64,000 nucleotides of DNA, taken from NCBI RefSeq assembly GCF_900105335.1, contig NZ_LT629770.1:1240001-1304000 (forward strand), written 5' to 3'. The notes under the pieces are model-generated. The model did not search any database. It was not told the origin of the DNA and worked only from the letters and a program-made list of their open reading frames with translations. A program made the translations under genes and the position numbers. Source of the DNA: Microbacterium paraoxydans. GTDB lineage: Bacteria > Actinomycetota > Actinomycetes > Actinomycetales > Microbacteriaceae. This document shows positions 7,749 to 16,089 of this stretch, piece by piece. Each line of letters opens with the position of its first letter. Positions within the stretch are counted from its first letter, which is position 1.

Positions 7749-8375
7749 TCAGCTCGTGGACGTGGCCGTGAACTTCCACGTGGCGTCCGTCACCAACCCG
7801 GGCTCCAGCGCGGCATCCGCCGTCACGGCGAAGCAGAGCTGCACCGCGGTGCCGGCCGTGTCGGCGGTCGCGCCCTCGGTGAGAGGTACGGTCGTCACAC
7901 CGGTCTGCGCGTCGAGCGTGGCCCCGGTCGCGATGGGGGTGCCGACCGCCGAGGCCGCGTCGCATGTCGCCCCCGGCGCGAGTTGATAGACCGCGTAGGA
8001 CAGATGGTCCGTGTTCGAACTCGCCGCCGGGTCCGCGGTCGTCCCGTCGGCGACCAGATCCGCTCCCGTCGTCGTCCCGGCGGCGAGCCGCACCCAGAGG
8101 CCGGCGTAAACGGTGTCGGACGGCGACATATTGCCGACCACCCCCGCCGGCAGAGTGAAGGCCAGTGCCGCTGCCGTGTCGCCGTCATCCACGTTGTGGT
8201 CACTGAAAGTCGTGCCATCCGTGGAGCCCTCCAGGTCGAAGGCCCCGGCCGTGAACGTCCCGGTCGCGAACTCGGAGTCGTTCCAGGCGGCGAGAACTCC
8301 CGCCACCCCCACACCCAGGACGAGACCACCCGCGAGCACCGCAAGGACTTTTCGTTGCGTCGTCTTCGTCGCCAT
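7749..8375 (-). CDS. SipW-type signal peptide protein (first substrate)
   Basis: A 208-residue secreted protein opening the SipW operon. The signal region KVLAVLAGGLVLGVGVAGVL is followed by AAWNDSEFATGTFTAGAFDLEGS, nearly identical in layout to the next gene, so the two are probably a tandem duplication that has diverged. Mature part is acidic, Thr-rich, with two cysteines near the end. By analogy with TasA/camelysin it may polymerise at the cell surface, but this is inference. A purine-rich run (GGGGGGAAAAG) precedes the ATG. Confidence 0.8.
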   Translation of the reverse strand: MATKTTQRKVLAVLAGGLVLGVGVAGVLAAWNDSEFATGTFTAGAFDLEGSTDGTTFSDHNVDDGDTAAALAFTLPAGVVGNMSPSDTVYAGLWVRLAAGTTTGADLVADGTTADPAASSNTDHLSYAVYQLAPGATCDAASAVGTPIATGATLDAQTGVTTVPLTEGATADTAGTAVQLCFAVTADAALEPGLVTDATWKFTATSTS

Positions 8376-8535
8376 CTTTTCCCCCCTCAGGAATCCGGTC
8401 TGCGCGGATGCCCGACGAGTAGAGCTCAGGCCTCCCGCGTGCTGGTATATTGCCGGACCCCGGGGGCGAGGACAAGCCCCTCTTCGCGGCAGCCGTCGTC
8501 AGCCTCGCCCACGCGCCGACGCCGTCCCGGCCCCG

Positions 8536-9420
8536 TCAGGGTTCGCGAGCGAGCACCCGGCGCGCCTCCCCCGCGACCTCGGACGCGATCGTGTCGAGCA
8601 GCGCGGAGCGCAGGTTCCACTGCTGCCAGTACAGCGCCACGCGCAGGATCGGACCGCCCAGCGCCACGAGTCCCGGCACCTCCTGCAGCCGCGGCACCAT
8701 CCCCCACCCCAGCCCGAGGCCGACGGCCAGCGCATAGTCGTGCGACGCCGGGACGTAGTGCCGGGGAACCCCGGCCGCCGGCACTCCCCGCGCGGCCAGC
8801 CACTCGTGCTGGAGGGTGTCCCGGCGGTCGAAGTCGACGAACGGCGCGTGCGCCAGAGCACCGGGGGTCACGCCGTCCGGGAACCATCGACGGGCGTAGG
8901 CGGCTTCGGCCATGGCGCGGTACTCGAGCACGCCGAGGGGCGTGACCGTGCACCCCGCGACCGCCGTGGCCTCGCTCGTGACCGCCGCCATGACGGTCCC
9001 CGATTCGAGCAGGCGCGCGGTGAAGTTCTGATCGTCGCGATGAAGATCCAGATCGATGTCGTGCACAGCCGAGAGCCGGGCCATCGGAGGGAGGAACCAG
9101 GTCGCCAGGGAGTCCGCATTGACGGCCAGGGGCACCGTGATGCGGCGCCCTCCACCGCCTTCCTCGATCCCGACCCCGGCAAGCGCATCCTGCTCGAGGA
9201 GGGCGATCTGCCGCGCGAGCCGCACGACGGATTCCCCCGCCTCGGTGAGGCGGACCGGCTTGCTGCGCACGAGGAGGATCCGCCCGAGTTGCTGCTCCAG
9301 CGCCTTGAGACGCTGACTGACCGCGGATGGGGTGACCTGCAGTCGACGCGACGCGGCATCGAGGGTGCCCTCGTCGGCGACGGCGGCCAGCGTGGCGGCG
9401 AGCTCCGGGTCGATCCTCAC
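8536..9420 (-). CDS. argP: LysR-family regulator, ArgP/LysG type
   Basis: A 294-residue LysR regulator that in this family activates a basic amino acid exporter when lysine or arginine accumulates. N-terminal helix-turn-helix: IDPELAATLAAVADEGTLDAASRRLQVTPSAVSQRLKALEQQLG; the rest is the effector domain. GTG 9420 is chosen because family members start at this point and a TAGCAT box lies 7 nt upstream (leaderless). An ATG at 9465 with GGAGGG upstream is an alternative adding 15 residues. Divergent from lysE, the usual arrangement. Confidence 0.9.
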   Translation of the reverse strand: MRIDPELAATLAAVADEGTLDAASRRLQVTPSAVSQRLKALEQQLGRILLVRSKPVRLTEAGESVVRLARQIALLEQDALAGVGIEEGGGGRRITVPLAVNADSLATWFLPPMARLSAVHDIDLDLHRDDQNFTARLLESGTVMAAVTSEATAVAGCTVTPLGVLEYRAMAEAAYARRWFPDGVTPGALAHAPFVDFDRRDTLQHEWLAARGVPAAGVPRHYVPASHDYALAVGLGLGWGMVPRLQEVPGLVALGGPILRVALYWQQWNLRSALLDTIASEVAGEARRVLAREP

Positions 9421-9489
9421 ATCAGCGATGCTAATGGTGCGGAAGGAATCTTCGCTGCACCTCATGCTCAGCCCTCCTAGGCTCGACAC
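9421..9489. promoter_or_regulatory. Divergent argP-lysE promoter region
   Basis: Two back-to-back -10 boxes can be read: TAGCAT on the minus strand (9433-9428) 7 nt before argP, and TAGGCT on the plus strand (9478-9483) 6 nt before lysE. Both imply leaderless mRNAs. The 45 bp between them is where ArgP would bind. Confidence 0.55.
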
Positions 9490-10143
9490 ATGCTCACCGT
9501 CCTCGCCGGTCTCGGCCTCGGTCTCTCCCTCATCGTCGCGATCGGCGCGCAGAACGTCTTCGTGCTGCGTCAGGGCATCCGGCGCGAGCACGTCCTCGCC
9601 GTCGTGATCGTGTGCGCGCTCTCCGACGCCGTGCTGATCATCGCCGGCGTCGCCGGGCTCGGGTTCGTGCTGTCCGCCGCCCCCTGGCTCGTCGTCGTGG
9701 CTCGCTGGGCAGGGGCGCTGTTCCTGCTCGGGTACGGCCTGCTCGCGGCGCGGCGGGCCTGGCGTGGCGGCGAGGAGCTGGTGGTCGACGGGGGCGACGC
9801 CCCGGTCCTCGAGGCGTCCGGGGGCACCGGCACGCTCACCCGCACCCGCCTCGCCCCGGTGATCCTCACGACGCTGGCGTTGACGTGGCTGAACCCGCAC
9901 GTGTACCTCGACACGGTGCTGATGCTCGGGTCGATCGCGGCGACGCACGGCGAGGAGCGGTGGCTGTTCGCGGCGGGGGCGGTCGCGGCGAGCATCCTCT
10001 GGTTCACCGCCCTCGGCTTCGGCGCCCGCTACCTCGGACGGTGGCTGCGCACCCCGCGCTCCTGGCGCCTCCTCGACGCGGTGATCGCGGTCGTGATGAT
10101 CACGCTCGCGGTGAGCCTCGTGCTCCCGGTGCTGGGCGCCTAG
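9490..10143 (+). CDS. lysE: LysE/ArgO-type amino acid exporter
   Basis: A 217-residue membrane protein with about six hydrophobic segments. The start LTVLAGLGLGLSLIVAIGAQNVFVLRQGIRREHVLAVV holds the conserved GAQNxFVLRQG motif of LysE/ArgO; TWLNPHVYLDTVLMLG is the second family motif. It exports L-lysine and/or L-arginine to prevent toxic accumulation, for example from peptides. The ATG follows TAGGCT-N6, so the transcript probably starts at the start codon. Controlled by the divergent ArgP. Confidence 0.93.
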   Translation: MLTVLAGLGLGLSLIVAIGAQNVFVLRQGIRREHVLAVVIVCALSDAVLIIAGVAGLGFVLSAAPWLVVVARWAGALFLLGYGLLAARRAWRGGEELVVDGGDAPVLEASGGTGTLTRTRLAPVILTTLALTWLNPHVYLDTVLMLGSIAATHGEERWLFAAGAVAASILWFTALGFGARYLGRWLRTPRSWRLLDAVIAVVMITLAVSLVLPVLGA

Positions 10144-10147
10144 GCGT

Positions 10148-10513
10148 TCACCCGGCCTCGATCTGCGTCACCCGCGCCCGGATGAGCGCGCGGACCGCCT
10201 CCACCGGCAGGGGGTGCTCCGGCTGGAACCGGATCGTCCCCTTGTCGAGGCTGACCCCGGGGTGACCGTCGAGGACGCCCGCCACGGCGGCGACCGCCTC
10301 GGGGCTGAACGGGTAGACGCCGATGTGCTTCTTCGCACGCATCACCGAGAGCAGCGGCTTGCCGTCGTACACGAGCGCCGGCATGCCGTAGCCGGTGCCC
10401 TGTTCCGCCTCCGGCACCTCCTCCGTGGCGATCGCGTACACGCCATCGATCACCGCACGGTCTGCGGCGTCGAGATCGGTCAGGTAGTCGTCGATGGTGC
10501 CCACGCACCGCAT
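10148..10513 (-). CDS. DUF1801 (YdhG-like) small protein
   Basis: About 121 residues. Recognisable by TIDDYLTDLDAADRAVIDGVYAIA, GMPALVYDGKPLLSVMRAKKHIGVYPFSPEAV and LDKGTIRFQPEHPLPVEAVRALIRAR, the pattern of the DUF1801 fold sometimes labelled iron chaperone because of remote similarity to frataxin-like proteins. Biochemical role not established. ATG 10513 has GGCAGG upstream; GTG three codons later is equally possible. Convergent with lysE with only 4 bp between. Confidence 0.8.
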   Translation of the reverse strand: MRCVGTIDDYLTDLDAADRAVIDGVYAIATEEVPEAEQGTGYGMPALVYDGKPLLSVMRAKKHIGVYPFSPEAVAAVAGVLDGHPGVSLDKGTIRFQPEHPLPVEAVRALIRARVTQIEAG

Positions 10514-10544
10514 CCTGCCACCGATCGCCCGCGGGGTCGAGGAC

Positions 10545-11348
10545 TCACGCGCCGTCGAGGGGCCGGAGGATGCGGGTGAGGAACCGCTGCGTGCGCTCGT
10601 GATGCGGAGCGCTGAACAGCTCGGCGGGCGGCCCCTGCTCGACGACGACGCCGTCGTCCAGGAAGAGCACATGGTCTGCGGCCTCGCGGGCGAAGCTCAG
10701 CTCGTGGGTGACGACGGCCATCGTCCATCCCTCATCGGCGAGCTCCTTGATGACGAGCAGCACCTCTCCCACGAGCTCCGGGTCGAGCGCGCTCGTCGGC
10801 TCGTCGAACAGCAGCAGGTCCGGCTGCAGGGCCAGTGCCCGCACGATGCCCACCCGCTGCTGCTGCCCGCCGGAGAGCTGATGCGGCCGCGCGTCCGCCT
10901 TGTCGGCGAGACCGACCCGGGCGAGCAGCGCCTGCGCCTCGGCGACGACCTCGGCCTTCGGACGGCCCTGCACCCGCCACGGCCCTTCGATCACGTTCTC
11001 CAGCACGGTCAGGTGCGGGAAGAGGTTGTGATGCTGGAACACCATCGCCGACCGATCACGCAACGCGAGCCGCTGCTGCTTCGCGACGCGGGGCTTCGGG
11101 CGGATCTCCGGTGCGAAGTCGATCTCCGGGCCCCCGGCCATCGCGATGGTGCCGGCGTCCGGGGTCTCCAGGCCGTTCAGGGCGCGCAGGACGGTCGTCT
11201 TCCCCGAGCCGCTGGGCCCGATGAGCACCACGACCTCGCCGCGGTGCAGGGTGAGGTCGAAGCCGCGCAGCACCTCGGTGGTGCCGAAGCTCTTGTGCAG
11301 GCCCCGTGCGGTGAGCAGCGGTTCGGCCGTGGGGTCAGTGCGCGACAC
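10545..11348 (-). CDS. tcyC: Amino acid ABC transporter ATPase (cystine type)
   Basis: A 267-residue polar amino acid uptake ATPase. Walker [11 protein letters not shown]-loop [17 protein letters not shown], signature [15 protein letters not shown], Walker [21 protein letters not shown] and the switch histidine in VVTHE are all present. GTG start overlapping the permease stop by 14 bp. Third gene of a binding protein, permease, ATPase operon. Substrate inferred from the binding protein to be cystine or a related amino acid. Confidence 0.9.
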   Translation of the reverse strand: MSRTDPTAEPLLTARGLHKSFGTTEVLRGFDLTLHRGEVVVLIGPSGSGKTTVLRALNGLETPDAGTIAMAGGPEIDFAPEIRPKPRVAKQQRLALRDRSAMVFQHHNLFPHLTVLENVIEGPWRVQGRPKAEVVAEAQALLARVGLADKADARPHQLSGGQQQRVGIVRALALQPDLLLFDEPTSALDPELVGEVLLVIKELADEGWTMAVVTHELSFAREAADHVLFLDDGVVVEQGPPAELFSAPHHERTQRFLTRILRPLDGA

Positions 11349-12000
11349 GACTGTCGAGCCTCCTCTCCAGGGCGCTCTGCCCGAAGGAGAGCACCAGGCA
11401 GATCACCCAGTAGACCAGCGCCGCAGCCAGGTACAGCACCATGAACTCGAGCGTGGCGGAGGCGATCTGCTGCGCCACCTTGAACAGCTCCGTCACGAGG
11501 ATCAGCGAGGTGAGGGAGGTGTCCTTCACGAGCGAGATGAACGTGTTGGACAGCGGCGGCACCGACACCCGGGCGGCCTGCGGCAGGATGATGCGGGTCA
11601 ACGTGCGGGTGCGGTTCATCCCCAGCGTGTACGCGGCCTCCCACTGCCCCTTCGGGACCGAGAGGATCGCCGCCCGCACGACCTCGGCGCCGTAGCCGCC
11701 GACGTTGAGCGAGAGTGCGATGATGGCGCTCGGCCACGGATCGAGGGTCACCCCGACGGACGGCAGGCCGAAGAAGATCACGAAGAGCTGCACGAGCATC
11801 GGCGTGCCGCGGATCACCGAGATGTAGAACCGCGCGATGCCGGACACGACTGGATGCACCGAGATCCGCATCAGCGCCATGCCGATCGCGATCACGAGCC
11901 CCAGGACGAACGACACCAGGGCGAGCGGGATCGTCGCCGTCAGCCCCGCCCAGGCGATCGGCCCGAGCGAGGAGAAGAAGAGCTCCCAGGGATTCTGCAT
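11335..12000 (-). CDS. tcyB: Amino acid ABC transporter permease (cystine type)
   Basis: A 221-residue HisM/GlnP-family permease with about five membrane spans. The EAA loop is visible as EAAYTLGMNRTRTLTRIILPQAARVSVPPL; PMLVQLFVIFFGLP and SLILVTELFKVAQ are also typical of the TcyB/YecS group. Probably acts as a homodimer with the ATPase downstream. Starts 3 bp after the binding protein gene ends. Confidence 0.9.
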   Translation of the reverse strand: MQNPWELFFSSLGPIAWAGLTATIPLALVSFVLGLVIAIGMALMRISVHPVVSGIARFYISVIRGTPMLVQLFVIFFGLPSVGVTLDPWPSAIIALSLNVGGYGAEVVRAAILSVPKGQWEAAYTLGMNRTRTLTRIILPQAARVSVPPLSNTFISLVKDTSLTSLILVTELFKVAQQIASATLEFMVLYLAAALVYWVICLVLSFGQSALERRLDSRVAH

Positions 12001-12003
12001 CGC

Positions 12004-12819
12004 CTACTGCGAGACGTCTTCGCCGAAGTACTTCTCGCTGATCTCGGCCAGGGTGCCGTCGGCACGGAGCTTGTCGAGCGCCTCGTCGACCGCATCGACG
12101 AGCGCCTCCTTGTCCTTCGTGAACACGAAGGCCTGCTCCCCGGCGTCGTCGGTCTCCGCGGCGATCTTCAGGCCCGTCGGGCTGTTGGTCGTCTCGTAGT
12201 CGAGGAAGGTCAGCTTGTCGTTGACGGTCGCGTCCACCCGCCCCTGGCGGAGGAGCTCCACGGCCTGCGCCCAGCCCTCGACGCCCTCGACCTTGGCACC
12301 GGACTCGGTGGCCAGCTCGTACCAGTTGCTCGTGAGGGACTGGGCCGTCGTCTTGCCCTCGAGGTCGTCGAAGGAGGAGATGGAATCGTCGTCCTCCTTG
12401 ACCACGATCACGCCGGGCGACACCGTGTACGGGGTGCTGAAGAGGTACTTCGCCTCGCGCTCGTCGTTGATCGACACCTGGTTCGCGATCACGTCGAAGC
12501 GGCCGGCATCGAGGCCCGCGAAGATCGCGTCCCACTGGGTCTCCTGGAACTCGACCTTCAGGCCGAGCTCGTCGGCGACGGCCTGGATGATCTCGACGTC
12601 GTAGCCGGTGAGATCGCCGGAGCCGCCGTCGGCGTGGAAGCTGAACGGGCGGTAGGTGCCCTCGGTCGCGACCGTCAGCGTGCCGTCCTTGACCAGGCCG
12701 AAGTCGGAGCCGGCGGCACTCTCCCCGTCGGTGCTCGCAGGCGTGCTCGAGCCGCTGCAGGCGGTCAGGGCCGCGGCGGCGACGACGAGTGCGGTGACGG
12801 CGATGAGACGACGGGACAT
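12004..12819 (-). CDS. tcyA: Amino acid-binding lipoprotein, cystine type
   Basis: A 271-residue family-3 solute-binding protein. Signal peptide and lipobox ALTAC; then DGTLTVATEGTYRPFSFH, LTGYDVEIIQAVADELGL, ETQWDAIFAGLDAGRFDVIANQVSIN and TTAQSLTSNW, closely following TcyA/FliY cystine receptors. CAGGAGGGTCC precedes the ATG. First gene of a three-gene operon. Substrate assignment is by family similarity; other sulfur amino acids are possible. Confidence 0.88.
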   Translation of the reverse strand: MSRRLIAVTALVVAAAALTACSGSSTPASTDGESAAGSDFGLVKDGTLTVATEGTYRPFSFHADGGSGDLTGYDVEIIQAVADELGLKVEFQETQWDAIFAGLDAGRFDVIANQVSINDEREAKYLFSTPYTVSPGVIVVKEDDDSISSFDDLEGKTTAQSLTSNWYELATESGAKVEGVEGWAQAVELLRQGRVDATVNDKLTFLDYETTNSPTGLKIAAETDDAGEQAFVFTKDKEALVDAVDEALDKLRADGTLAEISEKYFGEDVSQ

Positions 12820-12957
12820 GGACCCTCCTGGGGCGAGAAAGCGCGGATGCGAGTTTACGCGACGACCGCGGGAACTCCCCCACAGTACGCGGCGCCTCCG
12901 ACCTTGCCCGCATCGGATGACGCCGGATGTCGGGGCGGCGAGGCCTCCGGGAACGCA

Positions 12958-12988
12958 GAACGCCCCCGAGGAGGACCCGGGGGCGTTC
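12958..12988. terminator. Hairpin terminator downstream of rplA
   Basis: Perfect 11-bp stem GAACGCCCCCG with its complement, 31 bp downstream of the rplA stop and before the cystine transporter. Ends the rplK-rplA unit. Confidence 0.75.
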
Positions 12989-13018
12989 GGTGCGACGGGT
13001 GCGAGACCCGTCGACGCG

Positions 13019-13708
13019 TCAGATGGCGTTGACGTCCAGCGGGATGCCGGGGCCGAACGTGGTCGACACCGCACCCTTCTGGATGTAACGGCCCTTGGCG
13101 CTGGACGGCTTGAGGCGGACGATCTCCTCGAGAGCGGCGTCGATGTTCTCGTTCAGCTGCTCGGCCGAGAACGAGGCCTTGCCGATGACGAAGTGCACGT
13201 TGGCGTGCTTGTCGACGCGGAACTCGATCTTTCCGCCCTTGATCTCCTCGACGGCCTTGGCCGGGTTCGGAGTAACGGTGCCGGTCTTCGGGTTCGGCAT
13301 CAGGCCACGGGGACCGAGCACCTTGCCGAGACGGCCGACCTGGCCCATGAGCTCCGGGGTCGAGACCGCGGAGTCGAAGTTGGTCCAGCCGTCGGCGACC
13401 TTCTGGATGAGCTCGGCGCCGCCGACCTCATCGGCGCCGGCGGCGATAGCAGCCTCGGCCGCGGGTCCGGTGGCGAACACGATAACGCGGGCGGTCTTAC
13501 CGGTGCCGTGGGGCAGGATGACGGTGCCGCGCACCATCTGGTCCGCCTTGCGGGGGTCGACGGCGAGCTTCAGCGCGACCTCGACGGTCGAGTCGAACTT
13601 CGCCGAACCGGTCTCCTTCGCGAGCGCGACGGCCTCGGACGGCGTGTAGAAACGGTCTGCCTCGATCTTCTCGGCGGCAGCCTTGTAAGCCTTGGACTTG
13701 GTAGCCAT
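13019..13708 (-). CDS. rplA: Large ribosomal subunit protein uL1
   Basis: 229 residues, normal length. Forms the mobile L1 stalk at the ribosomal E site. Motifs: [65 protein letters not shown] and [21 protein letters not shown]. Start ATG 13708, preceded by GAGGAG; 11 bp after rplK ends. L1 often binds its own mRNA for feedback control, but no L1 site was identified here. Confidence 0.98.
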   Translation of the reverse strand: MATKSKAYKAAAEKIEADRFYTPSEAVALAKETGSAKFDSTVEVALKLAVDPRKADQMVRGTVILPHGTGKTARVIVFATGPAAEAAIAAGADEVGGAELIQKVADGWTNFDSAVSTPELMGQVGRLGKVLGPRGLMPNPKTGTVTPNPAKAVEEIKGGKIEFRVDKHANVHFVIGKASFSAEQLNENIDAALEEIVRLKPSSAKGRYIQKGAVSTTFGPGIPLDVNAI

Positions 13709-13719
13709 GATTATTCTCC

Positions 13720-14151
13720 TCAGCCCTCGACCGTGATGCCCATGGAACGGGCGGTGCCGGCGATGATCTTCGAGGCGGCCTCGATGTCGTTCGCGTTCAG
13801 GTCGGCCTGCTTCTGCTCGGCGATCTGACGGACCTGGTCCTTGGTGATCTTGCCGACCTTGACGGTGTGCGGGGTGGCCGAAGCCTTCTGCACGCCGGCC
13901 GCCTTCTTGATGAGCTCCGCTGCCGGCGGGGTCTTCAGGACGAAGGTGAAGCTGCGGTCCTCGTAGACGGTGATCTCGACGGGGATGACGTTGCCGCGCT
14001 GCGACTCGGTCGCGGCGTTGTACGCCTTGCAGAACTCCATGATGTTGACGCCATGCTGACCGAGCGCGGGGCCGATCGGCGGCGCCGGGTTGGCGGCACC
14101 GGCGTTGATCTGAAGCTTGATCAGGCCGGTCACCTTCTTCTTCGGTGCCAT
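13720..14151 (-). CDS. rplK: Large ribosomal subunit protein uL11
   Basis: 143 residues, normal length. Part of the GTPase-associated centre; contacts elongation factors and stringent factor Rel. [46 protein letters not shown] is the conserved N-terminal domain with its proline-rich ligand segment; the C-terminal domain binds 23S rRNA. Start at ATG 14151 by homology with AGGAAAG upstream; the frame opens 33 bp earlier. Separated from nusG by a terminator and a repeat, so it likely has its own promoter. Confidence 0.98.
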
Positions 14152-14232
14152 TCTCTTTCCTTTCCTCGAGGCGGATGCGAGCATCCGCTTCTCCCACGGC
14201 TCCGGCCTCTCCGGCCCGTGGTCGTCTGCGCG

Positions 14233-14256
14233 CCCTTCGACAAGCTCAGGGACCCA
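14233..14256. repeat. CCCTTCGACARGCTCAGGGA-type intergenic motif, copy 1
   Basis: A 24-bp motif starting CCCTTCGACAAGCTCAGGGA upstream of rplK. The second copy at 24508-24531 differs by a single A/G change. The ends can pair (CCCT/AGGG). Similar sequence is frequent between genes in Microbacteriaceae as I recall, but its role is not known to me. Confidence 0.6.
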
Positions 14257-14302
14257 TGCGGGCTATCGCACAAACCACGTAAGTCTACCTGATCTCTCCC
14301 CC

Positions 14303-14389
14303 GCTGGCGAGCCGGCCCCTTCCGTACGAGCCGGCCCGTTGCGTACGTCCGCAAGGGGCCGGGAGGCACGAAAGGGGGTGGGTCGACGG
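14303..14389 (+). repeat. Nested palindromic repeat, family 1, copy C
   Basis: Left outer arm is degenerate (GGCGAGCCGGCCCCTTCCGT); the inner inverted repeat GGCCCGTTGCGTACG/CGCAAGGGGCC and the right arm AAGGGGGTGGGTCGACGG are well kept. Lies between rplK and the nusG terminator. The rest of the 284-bp gap holds repeat motif copy 1 and presumably the rplK promoter, which I could not place. Confidence 0.7.
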
Positions 14390-14390
14390 A

Positions 14391-14423
14391 AAGAAAACGG
14401 CCGCCCCGGAAGGGACGGCCGTT
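14391..14423 (-). terminator. Rho-independent terminator of nusG
   Basis: On the minus strand a stem of about 12 bp (AACGGCCGTCCC with GGGGCGGCCGTT) is followed by a T-rich run (TTTTCTTT). The clearest intrinsic terminator in the window, 13 bp after the nusG stop. Confidence 0.85.
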
Positions 14424-14435
14424 CTCGAGACAGTG

Positions 14436-15470
14436 TCAGATCATCTTGGTGACCTGGTCGAACGACAGCTCGACCGGGGTCTCGCGCTCGAAGAGGGAGA
14501 CGAGGACCGTGAGCTTGCCGCTCTCCGGCTTGATCTCGCTGATCGAACCGGGAAGACCCGCGAACGAGCCCTCCTTGATCGTGATGGTCTCGCCGATCTC
14601 GAAGTCGACCTCGGCGGGAAGCGGGCGGGCGACGGCGACGCCGCCCTTGGCCGCGATGTTCTTGGCGGTCGGGACGTCCTTGACCTCGACGAGGGACTTC
14701 AGCATGTTGAAGGCCTCTTCGAAGCGCAGCGGCGTCGGGTTGTGGGCGTTGCCCACGAAGCCGGTGACGCCGGGGGTGTGCCGCACGACCGACCAGGTGT
14801 CTTCCGTGAGCTCCATGCGCACCAGCACGTAGCCGGGGATGCGCACACGGGTGACCATCTTGCGCTGGCCGTTCTTGATCTCGACGACGTCCTCCATCGG
14901 GACCTCGACCTGGTAGATCTCGTCCTCGACCTCGAGCGTCGACTTGCGCTGCTCGATGTTCGCCTTGACCTTGCGCTCGAAGCCGGCGTACGAGTGGATG
15001 ACGTACCACTTGCCGGGGAGCATGCGCAGGTCCATGCGGAAGGCCTCGTACGGGTCTTCCTCGGAAGCCGACTCGTCGTCGTCGGACTCGGCGGCGGGAC
15101 GGTCGTCCTCGCCGTTCACGTCAGGTCCCTCGTACGGGGTGACCTCGTCGGCCGCCTCGGCCTCCTGCTCCGCGACCTCCTCGGCCACGGAATCGTTGAG
15201 GACCTCGGCGGCGGCTTCGGACTCCGCGGCTTCGTCCAGGTTCAGAGCGTCGTTCACGATGGCGTCCGCCTCCGGGTCGTCGATGTCGATGTCGATGTCT
15301 TCCGTCTCCTGCTCGCCGTCCTCGTCCTCGACGTGGACCGCGACGTGCTCGGCAGAGGTGACCGAGAGCTCCTCGGCGGCGAGCACGTTGCCCTCCTGGG
15401 CCTCGTCCTCCTCGCTGGACTGCTCTGCGGCGGTCGCCCAGTCGGCGTCGTCGGAATATCGTTCAGACAC
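14436..15470 (-). CDS. nusG: Transcription antitermination/termination factor NusG
   Basis: 344 residues; much longer than E. coli NusG (181) because of an N-terminal extension of about 150 residues rich in Glu, Asp and Ala, usual in actinobacteria. The NGN domain begins near MLPGKWYVIHSYAGFERKVKANIEQR; GVTGFVGN and the KOW domain (EIGETITIKEGSFAGLPGSISEI) follow. Couples RNA polymerase to the ribosome and Rho. Downstream of secE in the classic secE-nusG order and ended by a strong terminator. Confidence 0.97.
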   Translation of the reverse strand: MSERYSDDADWATAAEQSSEEDEAQEGNVLAAEELSVTSAEHVAVHVEDEDGEQETEDIDIDIDDPEADAIVNDALNLDEAAESEAAAEVLNDSVAEEVAEQEAEAADEVTPYEGPDVNGEDDRPAAESDDDESASEEDPYEAFRMDLRMLPGKWYVIHSYAGFERKVKANIEQRKSTLEVEDEIYQVEVPMEDVVEIKNGQRKMVTRVRIPGYVLVRMELTEDTWSVVRHTPGVTGFVGNAHNPTPLRFEEAFNMLKSLVEVKDVPTAKNIAAKGGVAVARPLPAEVDFEIGETITIKEGSFAGLPGSISEIKPESGKLTVLVSLFERETPVELSFDQVTKMI

Positions 15471-15512
15471 GTTGCTTCTTCTCCATAGCTGCGGCTGTCG
15501 CCGCGGGGGTCA

Positions 15513-15785
15513 TCAGCCAGGGATTCCGAACACGTAGTGCGTCAGGAGCCCGAAGACGTAGTCGAGACCGTAGACGATGCCCATGACGATCAGGACGAAG
15601 ACGAGCACCACACCCGTGAACTTGAAAAGCTCCTTGCGGGTCGGGGTGACGACCTTGCGCAGTTCGGCGATGACCTGGCGGATGAACAGGGCGATGCCCC
15701 CGAAGAACCGGGAGAAGGGGTTGCCCTTCTTCTGGCGCGTGGCGCCGGCCGCGACGACGTCGCCGCGCGGTTCGTCCTGATCCAT
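15513..15785 (-). CDS. secE: Protein translocase subunit SecE
   Basis: 90 residues with one C-terminal membrane helix, the Gram-positive form. RFFGGIALFIRQVIAELRKVVTPTRKELFKFTGVVLVFVLIVMG contains the conserved amphipathic E-L-R-K-V-x-W/T-P-T-R segment before the membrane span. Clamps SecY in the SecYEG channel. Just downstream of tRNA-Trp and upstream of nusG, a conserved order. Confidence 0.97.
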   Translation of the reverse strand: MDQDEPRGDVVAAGATRQKKGNPFSRFFGGIALFIRQVIAELRKVVTPTRKELFKFTGVVLVFVLIVMGIVYGLDYVFGLLTHYVFGIPG

Positions 15786-15824
15786 CCTGAATGTACCTTT
15801 CGTGTGTCAGCGTGCGCTGACGCG

Positions 15825-15897
<73 letters not shown>

Positions 15898-16089
15898 AGA
15901 GACCCGGAGGTCTCGGGGATGCCCTCCCCACCCTGCCACCGGCCGATGTCGTAGACGCCAGGCACGGCGAAAGAATGCAGAGAACAACTGCTCACCAAGC
16001 ATACGGCATCGATCCGGTGGTGCCGAACAGGAAGCGGAACCCGCGTTGTTGCTAGGCTCGGCGGGCGGACGAAGCAGGAAGGGACGCAT

